From contig QMSR01000001.1 of the NCBI GenBank assembly GCA_003649695.1, positions 1 through 36,312 on the forward strand: DNA of 36,312 nt. The letters run 5' to 3'. Position numbers and translations under genes: made by a program. Below are positions 29,284 to 36,312 of this stretch, piece after piece; positions within the stretch are counted from its first letter, which is position 1; every line of letters starts with the position of its first letter. The notes under the pieces are model-generated. The model saw nothing but the letters and a program-made list of their open reading frames with translations, searched no databases and was not told the origin of the DNA. Origin of the DNA: Thermoplasmata archaeon. GTDB taxonomy: Archaea; Thermoplasmatota; Thermoplasmata; Thermoplasmatales; B87-G9.

Positions 29284-29487
29284 TTATGCGATTTTCGCTC
29301 TCCACCTCTTCGCCAACACCTCTGCAATGAATCTCTTCAGCTCCTTCTCTGCATGCTCTCTCACTGCCTTCATGCTACGATGCTTCACTCCGTCTTTGGT
29401 CTGATACCTCCAATGGCTGTTACGTCCTCCGATCACCAATACCCCATATTTCCCTCCGGTGTAACTGATCGCCTTGATAGTTCCCAT
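29284..29487 (-). CDS. Small basic hypothetical protein (67 aa)
   Basis: A beta-like N-terminus (GTIKAISYTGGKYGVLVIGG) and a basic helix (RSMKAVREHAEKELKRFIAE). The leader TTTTACAAGGAGAATGAA before the ATG at 29487 belongs to the five-gene shared leader set. It is the last gene before the sigma-like promoter. No family is recognised. Confidence 0.65.
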   Translation of the reverse strand: MGTIKAISYTGGKYGVLVIGGRNSHWRYQTKDGVKHRSMKAVREHAEKELKRFIAEVLAKRWRAKIA

Positions 29488-29514
29488 TTCATTCTCCTTG
29501 TAAAAGTCCTTAAA

Positions 29515-29781
29515 TTACTGTTTCAATTCATCCACCCGGTAATCCGGATATACCCTGCGTCCGTCTATATCCAGCACCAGGTTGAGCGCCAGGATGGTAC
29601 GGCCGTATGCGTCCACCCCGCGCCGGATAATAGCCAACGCATCTTCCCTGGTGGAGATCAGTGTATCGTACCACAGTCGCCTATCACCTAGATCAATGTA
29701 CATCGCCGCGATTCCGACGATGTATGCGCCGGGATATGTTCGGCGCACAATCTCATCTTCATATGTTTCTATCATATTCAT
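29515..29781 (-). CDS. Hypothetical protein (88 aa)
   Basis: A mixed alpha/beta protein (GAYIVGIAAMYIDLGDRRLW, STREDALAIIRRGVDAYGR). The leader TTTTACAAGGAGAAGAAA before the ATG at 29781 is shared with four other genes. Base composition seems higher in CpG than its neighbours (for example 29590-29650), which may mean recent acquisition. No family is recognised. Confidence 0.65.
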   Translation of the reverse strand: MNMIETYEDEIVRRTYPGAYIVGIAAMYIDLGDRRLWYDTLISTREDALAIIRRGVDAYGRTILALNLVLDIDGRRVYPDYRVDELKQ

Positions 29782-29808
29782 TTTCTTCTCCTTGTAAAAT
29801 GAGGTGAA

Positions 29809-30093
29809 TTACAGTCCGAATCCAATCTCATCCAAAATCGGATGACCCCAAAATCTCCGCTGAAGATGCTCCTTCAACTCACTGACAGTCATTCCTGCGA
29901 CAATATCACCCATAGCGTATATGTCACGGGAATATGGCTTTGATTTTGGGGTGATCACCACATATGCATAGGTGATTGGCTTCGTTCTCAGCCATTTCTG
30001 CACCTCTGCCCACTTGGTGGTGACCAGGTGAACCTCACCCCACATATCAATAGGGGTGTTGAATTCCTTGTGAATTATCCGGTATTCTCTCAT
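29809..30093 (-). CDS. Hypothetical protein (94 aa), first gene after promoter copy B
   Basis: The product (MREYRIIHKEFNTPIDMWGE, AYVVITPKSKPYSRDIYAMG) has a beta-rich first half and a helix at the end. The ATG at 30093 with ACAAGGAG is preferred to 30144, whose codons cover the leader. Its MREYRI start and leader match the gene at 4021-4380 (MREYKL). It would be driven by promoter B. No family is recognised. Confidence 0.65.
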   Translation of the reverse strand: MREYRIIHKEFNTPIDMWGEVHLVTTKWAEVQKWLRTKPITYAYVVITPKSKPYSRDIYAMGDIVAGMTVSELKEHLQRRFWGHPILDEIGFGL

Positions 30094-30134
30094 TTTCTTC
30101 TCCTTGTGAAAACAAAAACAAAACACAAACAAAA

Positions 30135-30273
30135 ACATAAGCAATGACTACATTGTTATATTACTATAACACATTGCATAAAGCAAATGATTTTTTGAAG
30201 TTTTTTTGATTATTTTTTGATAGAATGGTTTGACACCAGAAAACAGGTTATTTCTCAATCATAATTTTTTTGA
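30135..30273 (-). repeat. Duplicated promoter cassette, copy B
   Basis: About 139 bp aligning with 4651-4788 in the same orientation; see that entry. Copy B lies free between the terminator at 30290-30359 and the gene at 29809-30093. Confidence 0.85.
30154..30186 (-). promoter_or_regulatory. Promoter B with palindrome over the -10
   Basis: TTGCTT (30186-30181), 17 bases, TAATAT (30163-30158), with TGTTATA-N4-TATAACA (30171-30154) over the -10, identical in layout to promoter A. GCAATG/CATTGC arms flank the palindrome. Confidence 0.65.
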
Positions 30274-30289
30274 TAAAATTATTTGCGAT

Positions 30290-30359
30290 GATAATAAAAT
30301 GGGCGGGGGCTCTTTTTGCAGGTGTCGGCAGCACCCGAGGAAAGGAGGCGGCCCCGCCC
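30290..30359 (-). terminator. Nested-hairpin terminator after the glycan cassette
   Basis: GGGCGGGG (30352-30359 reading minus) pairs with CCCCGCCC (30301-30308), enclosing an inner GGTG/CACC hairpin; the minus strand continues ATTTTATTAT. The loop is long, so efficiency is uncertain. It lies directly after the gene at 30365. Confidence 0.65.
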
Positions 30360-30364
30360 GAATT

Positions 30365-30997
30365 CTACACTGATACAGATATTCCTCCTGCTGAATATTG
30401 CTGACCCACGAAACCAGAATAAGGTGGATGGGGTGGGAAAGGCTCTGGCTGCACCCAATGAGCAGGGCATGGCAGGTCCGCATGTCTCAGCAGACTATCC
30501 CTGATCTGTGGCAAAACACACTTCTGAAGATACTTCATATCATCCACCCGTCTCATTTTCATCCTGCAATGTTCCTTGAATTCATTGAACCTTTTCAGTT
30601 TCCCTTTCACTCCCCACATACCACCAAATAAAGGCAAGCACAAATGATGAGGATGATCATGCATGCAATGAGCCTTCTTCCCGGATTCAATCCATGCTTG
30701 CACTGCCGCAGCTTCTCTGACATTTATACGCGAATCTGCGTCCCTGAAAATCACACGCTCCACCCCATCTTCCCATGCAGGCAGAAAACGCCACATCATA
30801 CCAGTATGCTTGCGCGATTTCCCCATTCTTCTGATCTCACATCCAAGCCTCCGTAATTGTTGAGTAGGTGTGGTATCCTCACAAAAAACAATCATTTTCC
30901 ATCCAGGATATATCTCAGGCATGAGCTTGGCGTTCTCTTCAGCGCCTCTGACATACATAGGATCATCGCCATATACCGAGAAGCTAACATATTTCAT
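30365..30997 (-). CDS. Glycosyltransferase-like protein (210 aa)
   Basis: The protein has a GT-A-like order: KYVSFSVYGDDPMYVRGA at the start, YPGWKMIVFCED, and the metal motif VIFRDADSRINVREA (about 98-112) followed by HDHPHHLCLPLFGGMWG. The DADS motif is a DxD equivalent for sugar-nucleotide binding. The ATG at 30997 with AAAGGAG rejects the much earlier ATGs in this frame. It ends the glycan cassette. The sugar and acceptor are unknown. Confidence 0.7.
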   Translation of the reverse strand: MKYVSFSVYGDDPMYVRGAEENAKLMPEIYPGWKMIVFCEDTTPTQQLRRLGCEIRRMGKSRKHTGMMWRFLPAWEDGVERVIFRDADSRINVREAAAVQAWIESGKKAHCMHDHPHHLCLPLFGGMWGVKGKLKRFNEFKEHCRMKMRRVDDMKYLQKCVLPQIRDSLLRHADLPCPAHWVQPEPFPPHPPYSGFVGQQYSAGGISVSV

Positions 30998-31592
30998 ACC
31001 GCCACTCCTTTGCAATAGGTTCACAATACTTGCGGACCATCTCATGCCCCCATTTAGGCAATGATTCTTGCCATGTGTTTGGATGAACAGGACCAATATG
31101 ATCACCATGAATCTGCATGTCATCAATCTCATTGAAATTCTTCAATTTTTCCGCCCTTGCTTTATTTGCCGCCAACGAATATTTTTCTTTGAGATGATTC
31201 CTCACATTCTCATGAATATCCAGATCAAAATGGATTTCCAACAAGTCAAAAATCCAGTCATAATTGGAATAGAATGTCTCATACCTGAGGAGCATATGAG
31301 GAGAGCATACAACATATTTGAGCCCTACATACATGGTTGACATGACATCCAATTCAGCTTCTAGGCCTATCATACCATCGACCCCCTCACCCCCACGACT
31401 CAAGCGAATTCTGTAACGAGAGGCTGCCACGTCATATGGATTGCGTATGGTGATGATGGAGACAAGACCATCTTCATATTCCCAGGCATCTGGGTGAGTC
31501 TTCCCTATCTGTTGATCAGGAAAAATCTCCTGGACCAATTGCCACACGAGAGTTGACCCACTACGAGGGATCCCGCAGACCTGCAATTTCAT
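30984..31592 (-). CDS. Sulfotransferase-like protein (202 aa)
   Basis: The N-terminus LQVCGIPRSGSTLVWQLVQE is the PAPS 5'-phosphosulfate loop and IRNPYDVAASRYR (about 58-70) the 3'-phosphate motif of sulfotransferases. The length is short for the family. In this cassette it probably sulfates a sugar added by the neighbours. GGAGGATTGAAG precedes the ATG at 31592. The acceptor is not known. A related P-loop kinase is the alternative. Confidence 0.75.
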   Translation of the reverse strand: MKLQVCGIPRSGSTLVWQLVQEIFPDQQIGKTHPDAWEYEDGLVSIITIRNPYDVAASRYRIRLSRGGEGVDGMIGLEAELDVMSTMYVGLKYVVCSPHMLLRYETFYSNYDWIFDLLEIHFDLDIHENVRNHLKEKYSLAANKARAEKLKNFNEIDDMQIHGDHIGPVHPNTWQESLPKWGHEMVRKYCEPIAKEWRYEIC

Positions 31593-32358
31593 CTTCAATC
31601 CTCCTTCTCCAATATCGCATGTCCAACTTTTGCATTGACTCCCATTCAAATCTCTTTTGCAATTCAGGCAGTTCAGCCTCCAATCTCTCCCTCGTCACCT
31701 CTGACCAATCATTTACTCTAAGACATGGCATGTCGTCTAGAATGTCTGTGACCGGAGAACGAAGCACAACAGGGATAGATCCTAAAGCAATAGACTCCCA
31801 ATGACGATGGCAGTCAATTCCAGCACCAGGAGGAGACAGAACATAGTCATGAGACTGAATGTCTTGATAGAACTCACCAATCTCCACGTAATTTTCAGCG
31901 AACCCTCCTTTCGCTGTCGTCCATTCGAGCCCAGCAAATTGTTCATATAGACCCTCACGAGGATTGGGAATTCTTGGAATCTGTCGCATGAAATTCACAT
32001 ACATCAGATTCTTCCTCTCTCTTCTGCCCTCTCGTATCAGCGCGAGACACAATTCTTGAGAATCCCGACTGAACCGGAATCCTATAGGCAGATTCGTGAC
32101 TCTCTGATCATCTACCATAGCATTGTTTGAGAACCAGTGAACCACATTCGGAGGGCATTGTCTCATCATCTCATGAGTAAGAGATGCGTCTGAGAATGAT
32201 GTGAGTAAAATACATGAGCCAAGAGATCTGATCAGATGCAATTTCTCCGCAATCACATGAGTCCGCCCATAGATGATAGGACCAGGAATGACTTCTTCTT
32301 GATCAAATGACTGTCCTGCTATATCAGCATATCGCTGGTTGTCAATCGGTTCAAACAT
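31561..32358 (-). CDS. Exostosin/RXYLT1-like glycosyltransferase (265 aa)
   Basis: The C-terminal half has YVLSPPGAGIDCHRHWESIA with LGSIPVVLRSP, the conserved sugar-nucleotide region of exostosin-like (GT-B) enzymes (SPxGxGxDCHRxWE). The N-terminal half (GRTHVIAEKLHLIRSLGSCI, VHWFSNNAMVDDQRVTNLPI) fits the acceptor domain. GGAGAGAT lies before the ATG at 32358. Overlaps the sulfotransferase gene by 32 bases. Confidence 0.78.
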   Translation of the reverse strand: MFEPIDNQRYADIAGQSFDQEEVIPGPIIYGRTHVIAEKLHLIRSLGSCILLTSFSDASLTHEMMRQCPPNVVHWFSNNAMVDDQRVTNLPIGFRFSRDSQELCLALIREGRRERKNLMYVNFMRQIPRIPNPREGLYEQFAGLEWTTAKGGFAENYVEIGEFYQDIQSHDYVLSPPGAGIDCHRHWESIALGSIPVVLRSPVTDILDDMPCLRVNDWSEVTRERLEAELPELQKRFEWESMQKLDMRYWRRRIEDEIAGLRDPS

Positions 32359-32378
32359 ATCTCTCCATACCTGTAATG

Positions 32379-33032
32379 TTATCCTCTCTTCCTTTCATGG
32401 CCGGGGAAATTGTGACGTTTACGACCTTCATACAGAGCCCTGTCTTTCTTCCATTCCTTCAATGCCCTCATCAAATGGGGTGGCCGTTCTCCTCCATCCC
32501 TCTGCCAATGATCATGGTATTGTGACAGATCTCGTCTCTGCTGAAAGGCGTCAAGCAACACCGCCACCTCTTGTAATTCAGCGTCGCAAAAATAATGGAA
32601 ATATTGATCATAATATGGACCATTGCCGCCATAAGCCTCATCAATAAACCCTCTGCCAATCCAGGGAGAAGGAGCACACTCGTCAATGGAGCCGAACCGA
32701 TCTCCTGTAGGTTGCATGACACCAAACAAATCAGGAAATCTCTCTGCAAATTGCCTTGCGATCGTCTGACAATCAGCTTCTCTCGCAGGGAAAAGGTCGT
32801 CCCCTATACAAACCACCATATCTGCCTTCACCATGCGTGTCAGTACATTGATCGCATTGGGGAAACCCTTCCATTCTCTTGCGACACATACCGCATTACA
32901 TTCAGAAGGTCTGTCCCCAACATTATCCAATAAGACGGCTGTCTTGTATCCTGCTGCCTTCCATCTCTTTGCAGTTTCATTCGCGAGCTTTGGATGAGCA
33001 GAAGGCCATATGGCCCATACATCATACGGCAT
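32379..33032 (-). CDS. GT-A-type glycosyltransferase (217 aa)
   Basis: An N-terminal Rossmann-like half (PYDVWAIWPSAHPKLANETA) leads to MVVCIGDDLFPAREADCQTI, a DxD-like metal site, then a GFIDEAYGG segment and YFHYFCDAELQEVAVLLD, which resembles the catalytic-base helix of GT2 enzymes. A basic tail closes it. ATG at 33032 follows AAGGAAGG. It belongs to the glycan cassette. Confidence 0.7.
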   Translation of the reverse strand: MPYDVWAIWPSAHPKLANETAKRWKAAGYKTAVLLDNVGDRPSECNAVCVAREWKGFPNAINVLTRMVKADMVVCIGDDLFPAREADCQTIARQFAERFPDLFGVMQPTGDRFGSIDECAPSPWIGRGFIDEAYGGNGPYYDQYFHYFCDAELQEVAVLLDAFQQRRDLSQYHDHWQRDGGERPPHLMRALKEWKKDRALYEGRKRHNFPGHERKRG

Positions 33033-33642
33033 ATCCTTCCTCCTTCTGTTTCTTGTTGATGATATTCTTGAACCGTTTCGCCCCTCTGGTGTGCATGATG
33101 ACAGGACTCAGATCCGGTTGGGTCTTTTGTGTGAGTTCTGTGATCCACGTGTACTCCTGCGGCAATTCATAGAACCTGACCTTCGGATTCTGTTTTATTG
33201 CCATCTCCAGAGTACGCTGATCCCAGGCTGCCCGTCCATCTGGCAATTTTTCAGGATATTGCTCATTCAGCTTGATCCAGTCTCTCACCAATATCATACA
33301 CATTTTAGAACCAGAAAAATAGAGCGTCCCAGACAGTAATTCATTTGTCCTGCAGAAATGGACAGCCGCCACATCACAGTCAATGTCTTCCAGTATCAAT
33401 GGAGGGTGGACCATGATAGCGTCGACGTCCAGATACAGAATTGGGAGGCCTCTGTACTTCTTCAGCATTGACAGGATGACCAATGCCTTGTATTGTGTGT
33501 TCTTCTGCCAGCTGCCTAGATTCGGCACTCCCTGGATATCATACTCATATCCATTCGCTTCCAATGACAATTTGAGGGTTTCTGCCTCATGCTCATACGG
33601 AGTATTCTCAGTGAAGTACCCTACCACTTTCACTCGTCTCAT
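33022..33642 (-). CDS. GT8/GT77-type glycosyltransferase (206 aa)
   Basis: The sequence VKVVGYFTENTPYEHEAETL starts a GT-A fold and LPILYLDVDAIMVHPPLILE holds a DVDA metal motif; HFCRTNELLSGTLYFSGSKM and AAWDQRTLEMA fit the acceptor and second metal regions of nucleotide-sugar transferases. AAAGGAGG precedes the ATG at 33642. It is the first gene of the cassette, next to the virion genes. Confidence 0.78.
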   Translation of the reverse strand: MRRVKVVGYFTENTPYEHEAETLKLSLEANGYEYDIQGVPNLGSWQKNTQYKALVILSMLKKYRGLPILYLDVDAIMVHPPLILEDIDCDVAAVHFCRTNELLSGTLYFSGSKMCMILVRDWIKLNEQYPEKLPDGRAAWDQRTLEMAIKQNPKVRFYELPQEYTWITELTQKTQPDLSPVIMHTRGAKRFKNIINKKQKEEGYAV

Positions 33643-33653
33643 AATATCCTCCT

Positions 33654-34616
33654 TTACCTATTATCATATACACCTCCACCAAATGCCGAGCCATAAGAAG
33701 GTGTGTCCATTGCCGAAGTCATTGTGTGTTGAACCACTGTAGAATTCCCATCATCAGCTCCATCTGAACTCCGTTTCACTCGCAGTAATACACGAACATC
33801 AGTATCAGCTGAGAAGGGCCCTAGTGCATATCCGAAGAATGCTATATCTACCCTGAACTTTATCTCTTCCTCAATCGGAGTATCCACCAATGGATCAGGG
33901 TCAACTCCTGTGGTGGTGTAATAGAGTTGCCAGGTGTCCGCCTTATCATCACCATCTTTGGCGTAGTGATATTCTGCGGTGACTGTCAATCTATATCCGG
34001 AGGCTTCGCGAACCAAAAGATCTTGAGGAGATGATGGGTCTTGTCTCACAATATTGCCACTGGTGTCTATAGTATATTTCGTAGTGAATTGATCTAGACT
34101 GACTAAATCATATTCATTACGATATCGAACAGTAATATAAACATCTTTCGTCCCCACCAATGGTGGAGTGATGGAATAGTCAAACGGCAATGAGGTGCTC
34201 GTGGCTGCTGGTGGAGCACTGAAGTCAGGGAGAGCATCTTCTCCTATATATAGTTCATATTGACCAACATCAGCCACCCTGTAATACCCATTCAATGTCT
34301 GTGTGTATTTCAGCCATTGCGGAGGCTTGGCAGGTGAGCGACGAGCATGGCCAACGAGCATGCTGGGATGGATTGGTTTTGACGGAAGGAACCTGCAGAA
34401 GACGGAGGGGACCTGCGCGAATATAGTCCCATCTATGGGCTCTGTCGTCTCTCTGCGAATAATTTTGCCGTCGAGGAGACGCATAGGCGGATATTGCGCA
34501 AACAATACCCGCCTGAATGCGTTGACGTTTTTGCCGGCCACATCATTATTCGGTGCGGATGGTTGGCCGTACCTGAAGAACTGTTTTCTACTTCTACGAT
34601 GTGTCCAGCTTGGCAT
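33654..34616 (-). CDS. Probable virion structural protein (320 aa)
   Basis: A basic N-terminus (MPSWTHRRSRKQFFRYGQPS) is followed by strand-rich, Ser/Thr/Asp-rich sequence (VYITVRYRNEYDLVSLDQFT, YRLTVTAEYHYAKDGDDKAD) with Ig- or fibronectin-like beta character, ending PSYGSAFGGGVYDNR. Its place beside LamG and other virion genes suggests a tail, fibre or decoration protein. GAGGAG precedes the ATG at 34616. No family is recognised. Confidence 0.65.
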   Translation of the reverse strand: MPSWTHRRSRKQFFRYGQPSAPNNDVAGKNVNAFRRVLFAQYPPMRLLDGKIIRRETTEPIDGTIFAQVPSVFCRFLPSKPIHPSMLVGHARRSPAKPPQWLKYTQTLNGYYRVADVGQYELYIGEDALPDFSAPPAATSTSLPFDYSITPPLVGTKDVYITVRYRNEYDLVSLDQFTTKYTIDTSGNIVRQDPSSPQDLLVREASGYRLTVTAEYHYAKDGDDKADTWQLYYTTTGVDPDPLVDTPIEEEIKFRVDIAFFGYALGPFSADTDVRVLLRVKRSSDGADDGNSTVVQHTMTSAMDTPSYGSAFGGGVYDNR

Positions 34617-34621
34617 TGGAA

Positions 34622-35068
34622 TTACTCCTCAAAGATCATACGAGCTACGGCATTGACGTCAGCCCCTGCAGTCACAGCAATACCCAGGCGATCACCGCCA
34701 TTGATGACGAGTTCACCCCCGAACGGAGCCTGCCAGGTATAGCCGCCTTGCGGGTGGACCTGCTCGCGCATATTGACGTTGCCAGAAGAGGGTTCTGCGG
34801 TCGCGGTGTGCTGAGCCGTGGTCTGCAGGGTCTCGTCTCCGTCCTCGTCGATTTTGACCGGGGTGAGACTGCTCATTGTCCCGGCGTCAGTCTGCTTCAG
34901 CACCTCGACGAGTATCGGTGCAGCGGTGTTTGAAGTCCCATCAAAACTGATTGAGATCTCCTTGACCTTTACTCTGTGATTCGCTGCAGCCACAAGTTGC
35001 AGCAAAGTTTTCTTCGAGGTTCCCGTTGCAACCTCTGCTGTCTGTGCTACTGCTAAAATACCAGCCAT
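34622..35068 (-). CDS. Probable virion structural protein (148 aa)
   Basis: A small beta-rich protein: LLQLVAAANHRVKVKEISIS, then TAAPILVEVLKQTDAGTMSS, and GELVINGGDRLGIAVTAGAD near the end. The pattern is that of small capsid- or tail-associated proteins with jelly-roll-like strands; no family is certain. AAAGGAG precedes the ATG at 35068. Confidence 0.65.
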   Translation of the reverse strand: MAGILAVAQTAEVATGTSKKTLLQLVAAANHRVKVKEISISFDGTSNTAAPILVEVLKQTDAGTMSSLTPVKIDEDGDETLQTTAQHTATAEPSSGNVNMREQVHPQGGYTWQAPFGGELVINGGDRLGIAVTAGADVNAVARMIFEE

Positions 35069-35090
35069 TTTCTTCTCCTTTCAAATAAAA

Positions 35091-36312
35091 CTACCAAACT
35101 AAAACATCACTTGGAATTCTGTCTATCGGTCTCGCTATTCTATGCCGCTCCCGTTTATTCAGTAATACCGCTAGAGCTGAATATTCCTCCGTCGGAACGG
35201 TGAAATCAGCTGTCCATCGAGCAATACCATTTGAAATTCTCACCTCGTCAATCCATCCATTGAAATAATTTGTGCCATCTCCAACCTGTCCAATATATAG
35301 ACTGCCTGCAAGATTTGGGTATCCAGCATATGTCGCAGTCGTGCCTAGTTGCAGGCCATCCGCAAATAGATACCAGGTGGAGCCACTGCGAACGACCGCG
35401 ACATGATGCCAGGTGTCGGCAGATGGTGTCCATGCACGATACATATCCAGCACCCATACACCTCCGGAATAGATTGAAAATTCAAGACCATTTGTGGTAT
35501 TGTAATCAAATCGCAGTAGATTTGATGCGTCCTGATATTGTGCGATGAATACAGCACTCGTCGGCGTGCCGTTAAAGCGGACCCAACAATCCCAAGTGAA
35601 ATCACCGCTATGATACCAATCATCAGAATCAAGAACTGTCAGATAATCACCAGTCCCGTCAAACTTTCCACTCGCCCCACCGAATTTATATTGACTAGAA
35701 TCAATCTGTGCATCGCCATTCGCTGTTACAGTATGAGGTGAAAATGAGTCATCAACGAATGTTGTGGCACCTCCATTCAGGTGCAATAGTAATTTTGTAT
35801 TGGCATCAGAAGAATATTCCGCAGAAGGAACAGTGAAACCTGCTGTCCAACGCGCACTATCAGAGATTCTCACCTCATCCAGATATCCCTCAAATTTGTA
35901 TAGTGACCCACCACTCCAACCACCGATATAAAAATCTTGACCGGTCAGATTATTGACACTCTCGGTACTAGTCTGGTCGCCACCCTCTTGTGTCCCGTTG
36001 ACAAATAGTTTCCAGGTTGAACCTGTTCTGACTACAGCGACATGATACCACGTATCAATAGCCAATGTTGTCGTCCCTGTGATAATGACACCTACTCCAG
36101 CATTCTGAAAGAAAAACCGGAATTTGCCGAGGTTCACATCAAGGAATAATTGATTGTTGCTGGATAGATACCTGCTGAAAATAGTGTCCCCGCCTGAATC
36201 TGTCGTGGTACGTCGACACCAACAATCCAAGGTGAAATCACCTGTCCCAAAATCAAAATCTGTAGATGATGCAACAACCAGATCATCATTTGTCCCGTCC
36301 AATACCAAACTG
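35091..36312 (-). CDS. LamG/concanavalin-fold protein, 5' end cut by the window
   Basis: Two tandem laminin-G-like domains (about 1-165 and 185-375 of the visible part): each has DFTLDCWCR or DFTWDCWVR, TWYHVAVVRTG or TWHHVAVVRSG, a W-LFV/FADG turn, and GYLDEVRIS or GWIDEVRIS then ARWTA-FTVP. The frame stays open to the last base, so more N-terminal sequence lies outside. In phages such domains sit on tail fibres or decoration proteins and bind glycans. The extra Cys and short tail end (RIPSDVLVW) close the protein. Confidence 0.82.
   Translation of the reverse strand, partial: SLVLDGTNDDLVVASSTDFDFGTGDFTLDCWCRRTTTDSGGDTIFSRYLSSNNQLFLDVNLGKFRFFFQNAGVGVIITGTTTLAIDTWYHVAVVRTGSTWKLFVNGTQEGGDQTSTESVNNLTGQDFYIGGWSGGSLYKFEGYLDEVRISDSARWTAGFTVPSAEYSSDANTKLLLHLNGGATTFVDDSFSPHTVTANGDAQIDSSQYKFGGASGKFDGTGDYLTVLDSDDWYHSGDFTWDCWVRFNGTPTSAVFIAQYQDASNLLRFDYNTTNGLEFSIYSGGVWVLDMYRAWTPSADTWHHVAVVRSGSTWYLFADGLQLGTTATYAGYPNLAGSLYIGQVGDGTNYFNGWIDEVRISNGIARWTADFTVPTEEYSALAVLLNKRERHRIARPIDRIPSDVLVW

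Overview
The window is a stretch of a tailed double-stranded DNA phage (Caudoviricetes) genome. Every gene I can support lies on the minus strand, so transcription runs from the right edge to the left edge. Genes are short and tightly packed. Most start with a strong AAGGAG-type ribosome binding site, and many neighbours share ATGA or TAATG stop/start overlaps. The host cannot be named. A lipobox protein and standard sigma70-like promoter hexamers only say that it is a bacterium. I saw no integrase, transposase, CRISPR array or obvious tRNA.

Layout in transcription order (right to left). (1) 36312-33654: virion genes, namely a LamG/concanavalin-fold protein cut by the window edge and two structural proteins of unknown role. 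(2) 33642-30365: a glycan-decoration cassette of four glycosyltransferase-like genes and one sulfotransferase-like gene, closed by a nested-hairpin terminator. (3) 30273-28699: a duplicated promoter element, three small unknown genes, and a gene with sigma70 region 2 behind its own related promoter. (4) 28708-23555: an SNF2 helicase, a ribbon-helix-helix protein, a DnaG-like primase, a promoter with a structured leader, a winged-helix replication initiator with lambda-ori-like iterons inside its gene, a DnaB-like helicase and a small basic protein. (5) 23485-18740: an acidic/lysine-rich DNA-metabolism protein, a terminator, then a complete 7-deazaguanine DNA-modification operon (queC, queD, queE, a phosphoribosyltransferase-FolE fusion, queF, a DpdA-like transglycosylase and a small companion). 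(6) 18780-12145: a sliding clamp, a UDG/proofreading-exonuclease fusion, a family A polymerase without its exonuclease, a clamp loader, a UvsY-like candidate and a gp32-like ssDNA-binding protein with long acidic/basic repeats. (7) 12071-4775: RecA, FEN-type 5' nuclease, a PD-(D/E)XK resolvase-like nuclease, an Mre11/Rad50 pair in which Rad50 is split into two distant genes, and inserted small membrane, lipoprotein, Cys-rich and SEC-C genes. (8) 4702-81: a second copy of the duplicated promoter, then an accessory tail of small genes, seven or more of which carry CxxC zinc-ribbon motifs, ending at a bidirectional terminator.

Together the genes give a largely host-independent replication and recombination apparatus: initiator, helicase, primase, polymerase, clamp, loader, SSB, RecA, Mre11/Rad50, resolvase and UDG. 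Beside it sits a pathway that makes preQ0, reduces it to preQ1 and probably inserts it into phage DNA in place of guanine as protection from restriction. No ligase, topoisomerase, terminase or lysis gene was recognised here.

The most unusual points are the Rad50 split at the zinc hook with its hook-coding end overlapping mre11, the DpdA-like enzyme whose missing first strand motif seems to be supplied by the next gene, the four palindromic iterons inside the initiator gene, a second set of four 15-bp repeats at 9461-9520, and a duplicated ~139-bp promoter cassette linked to five genes with the same leader.
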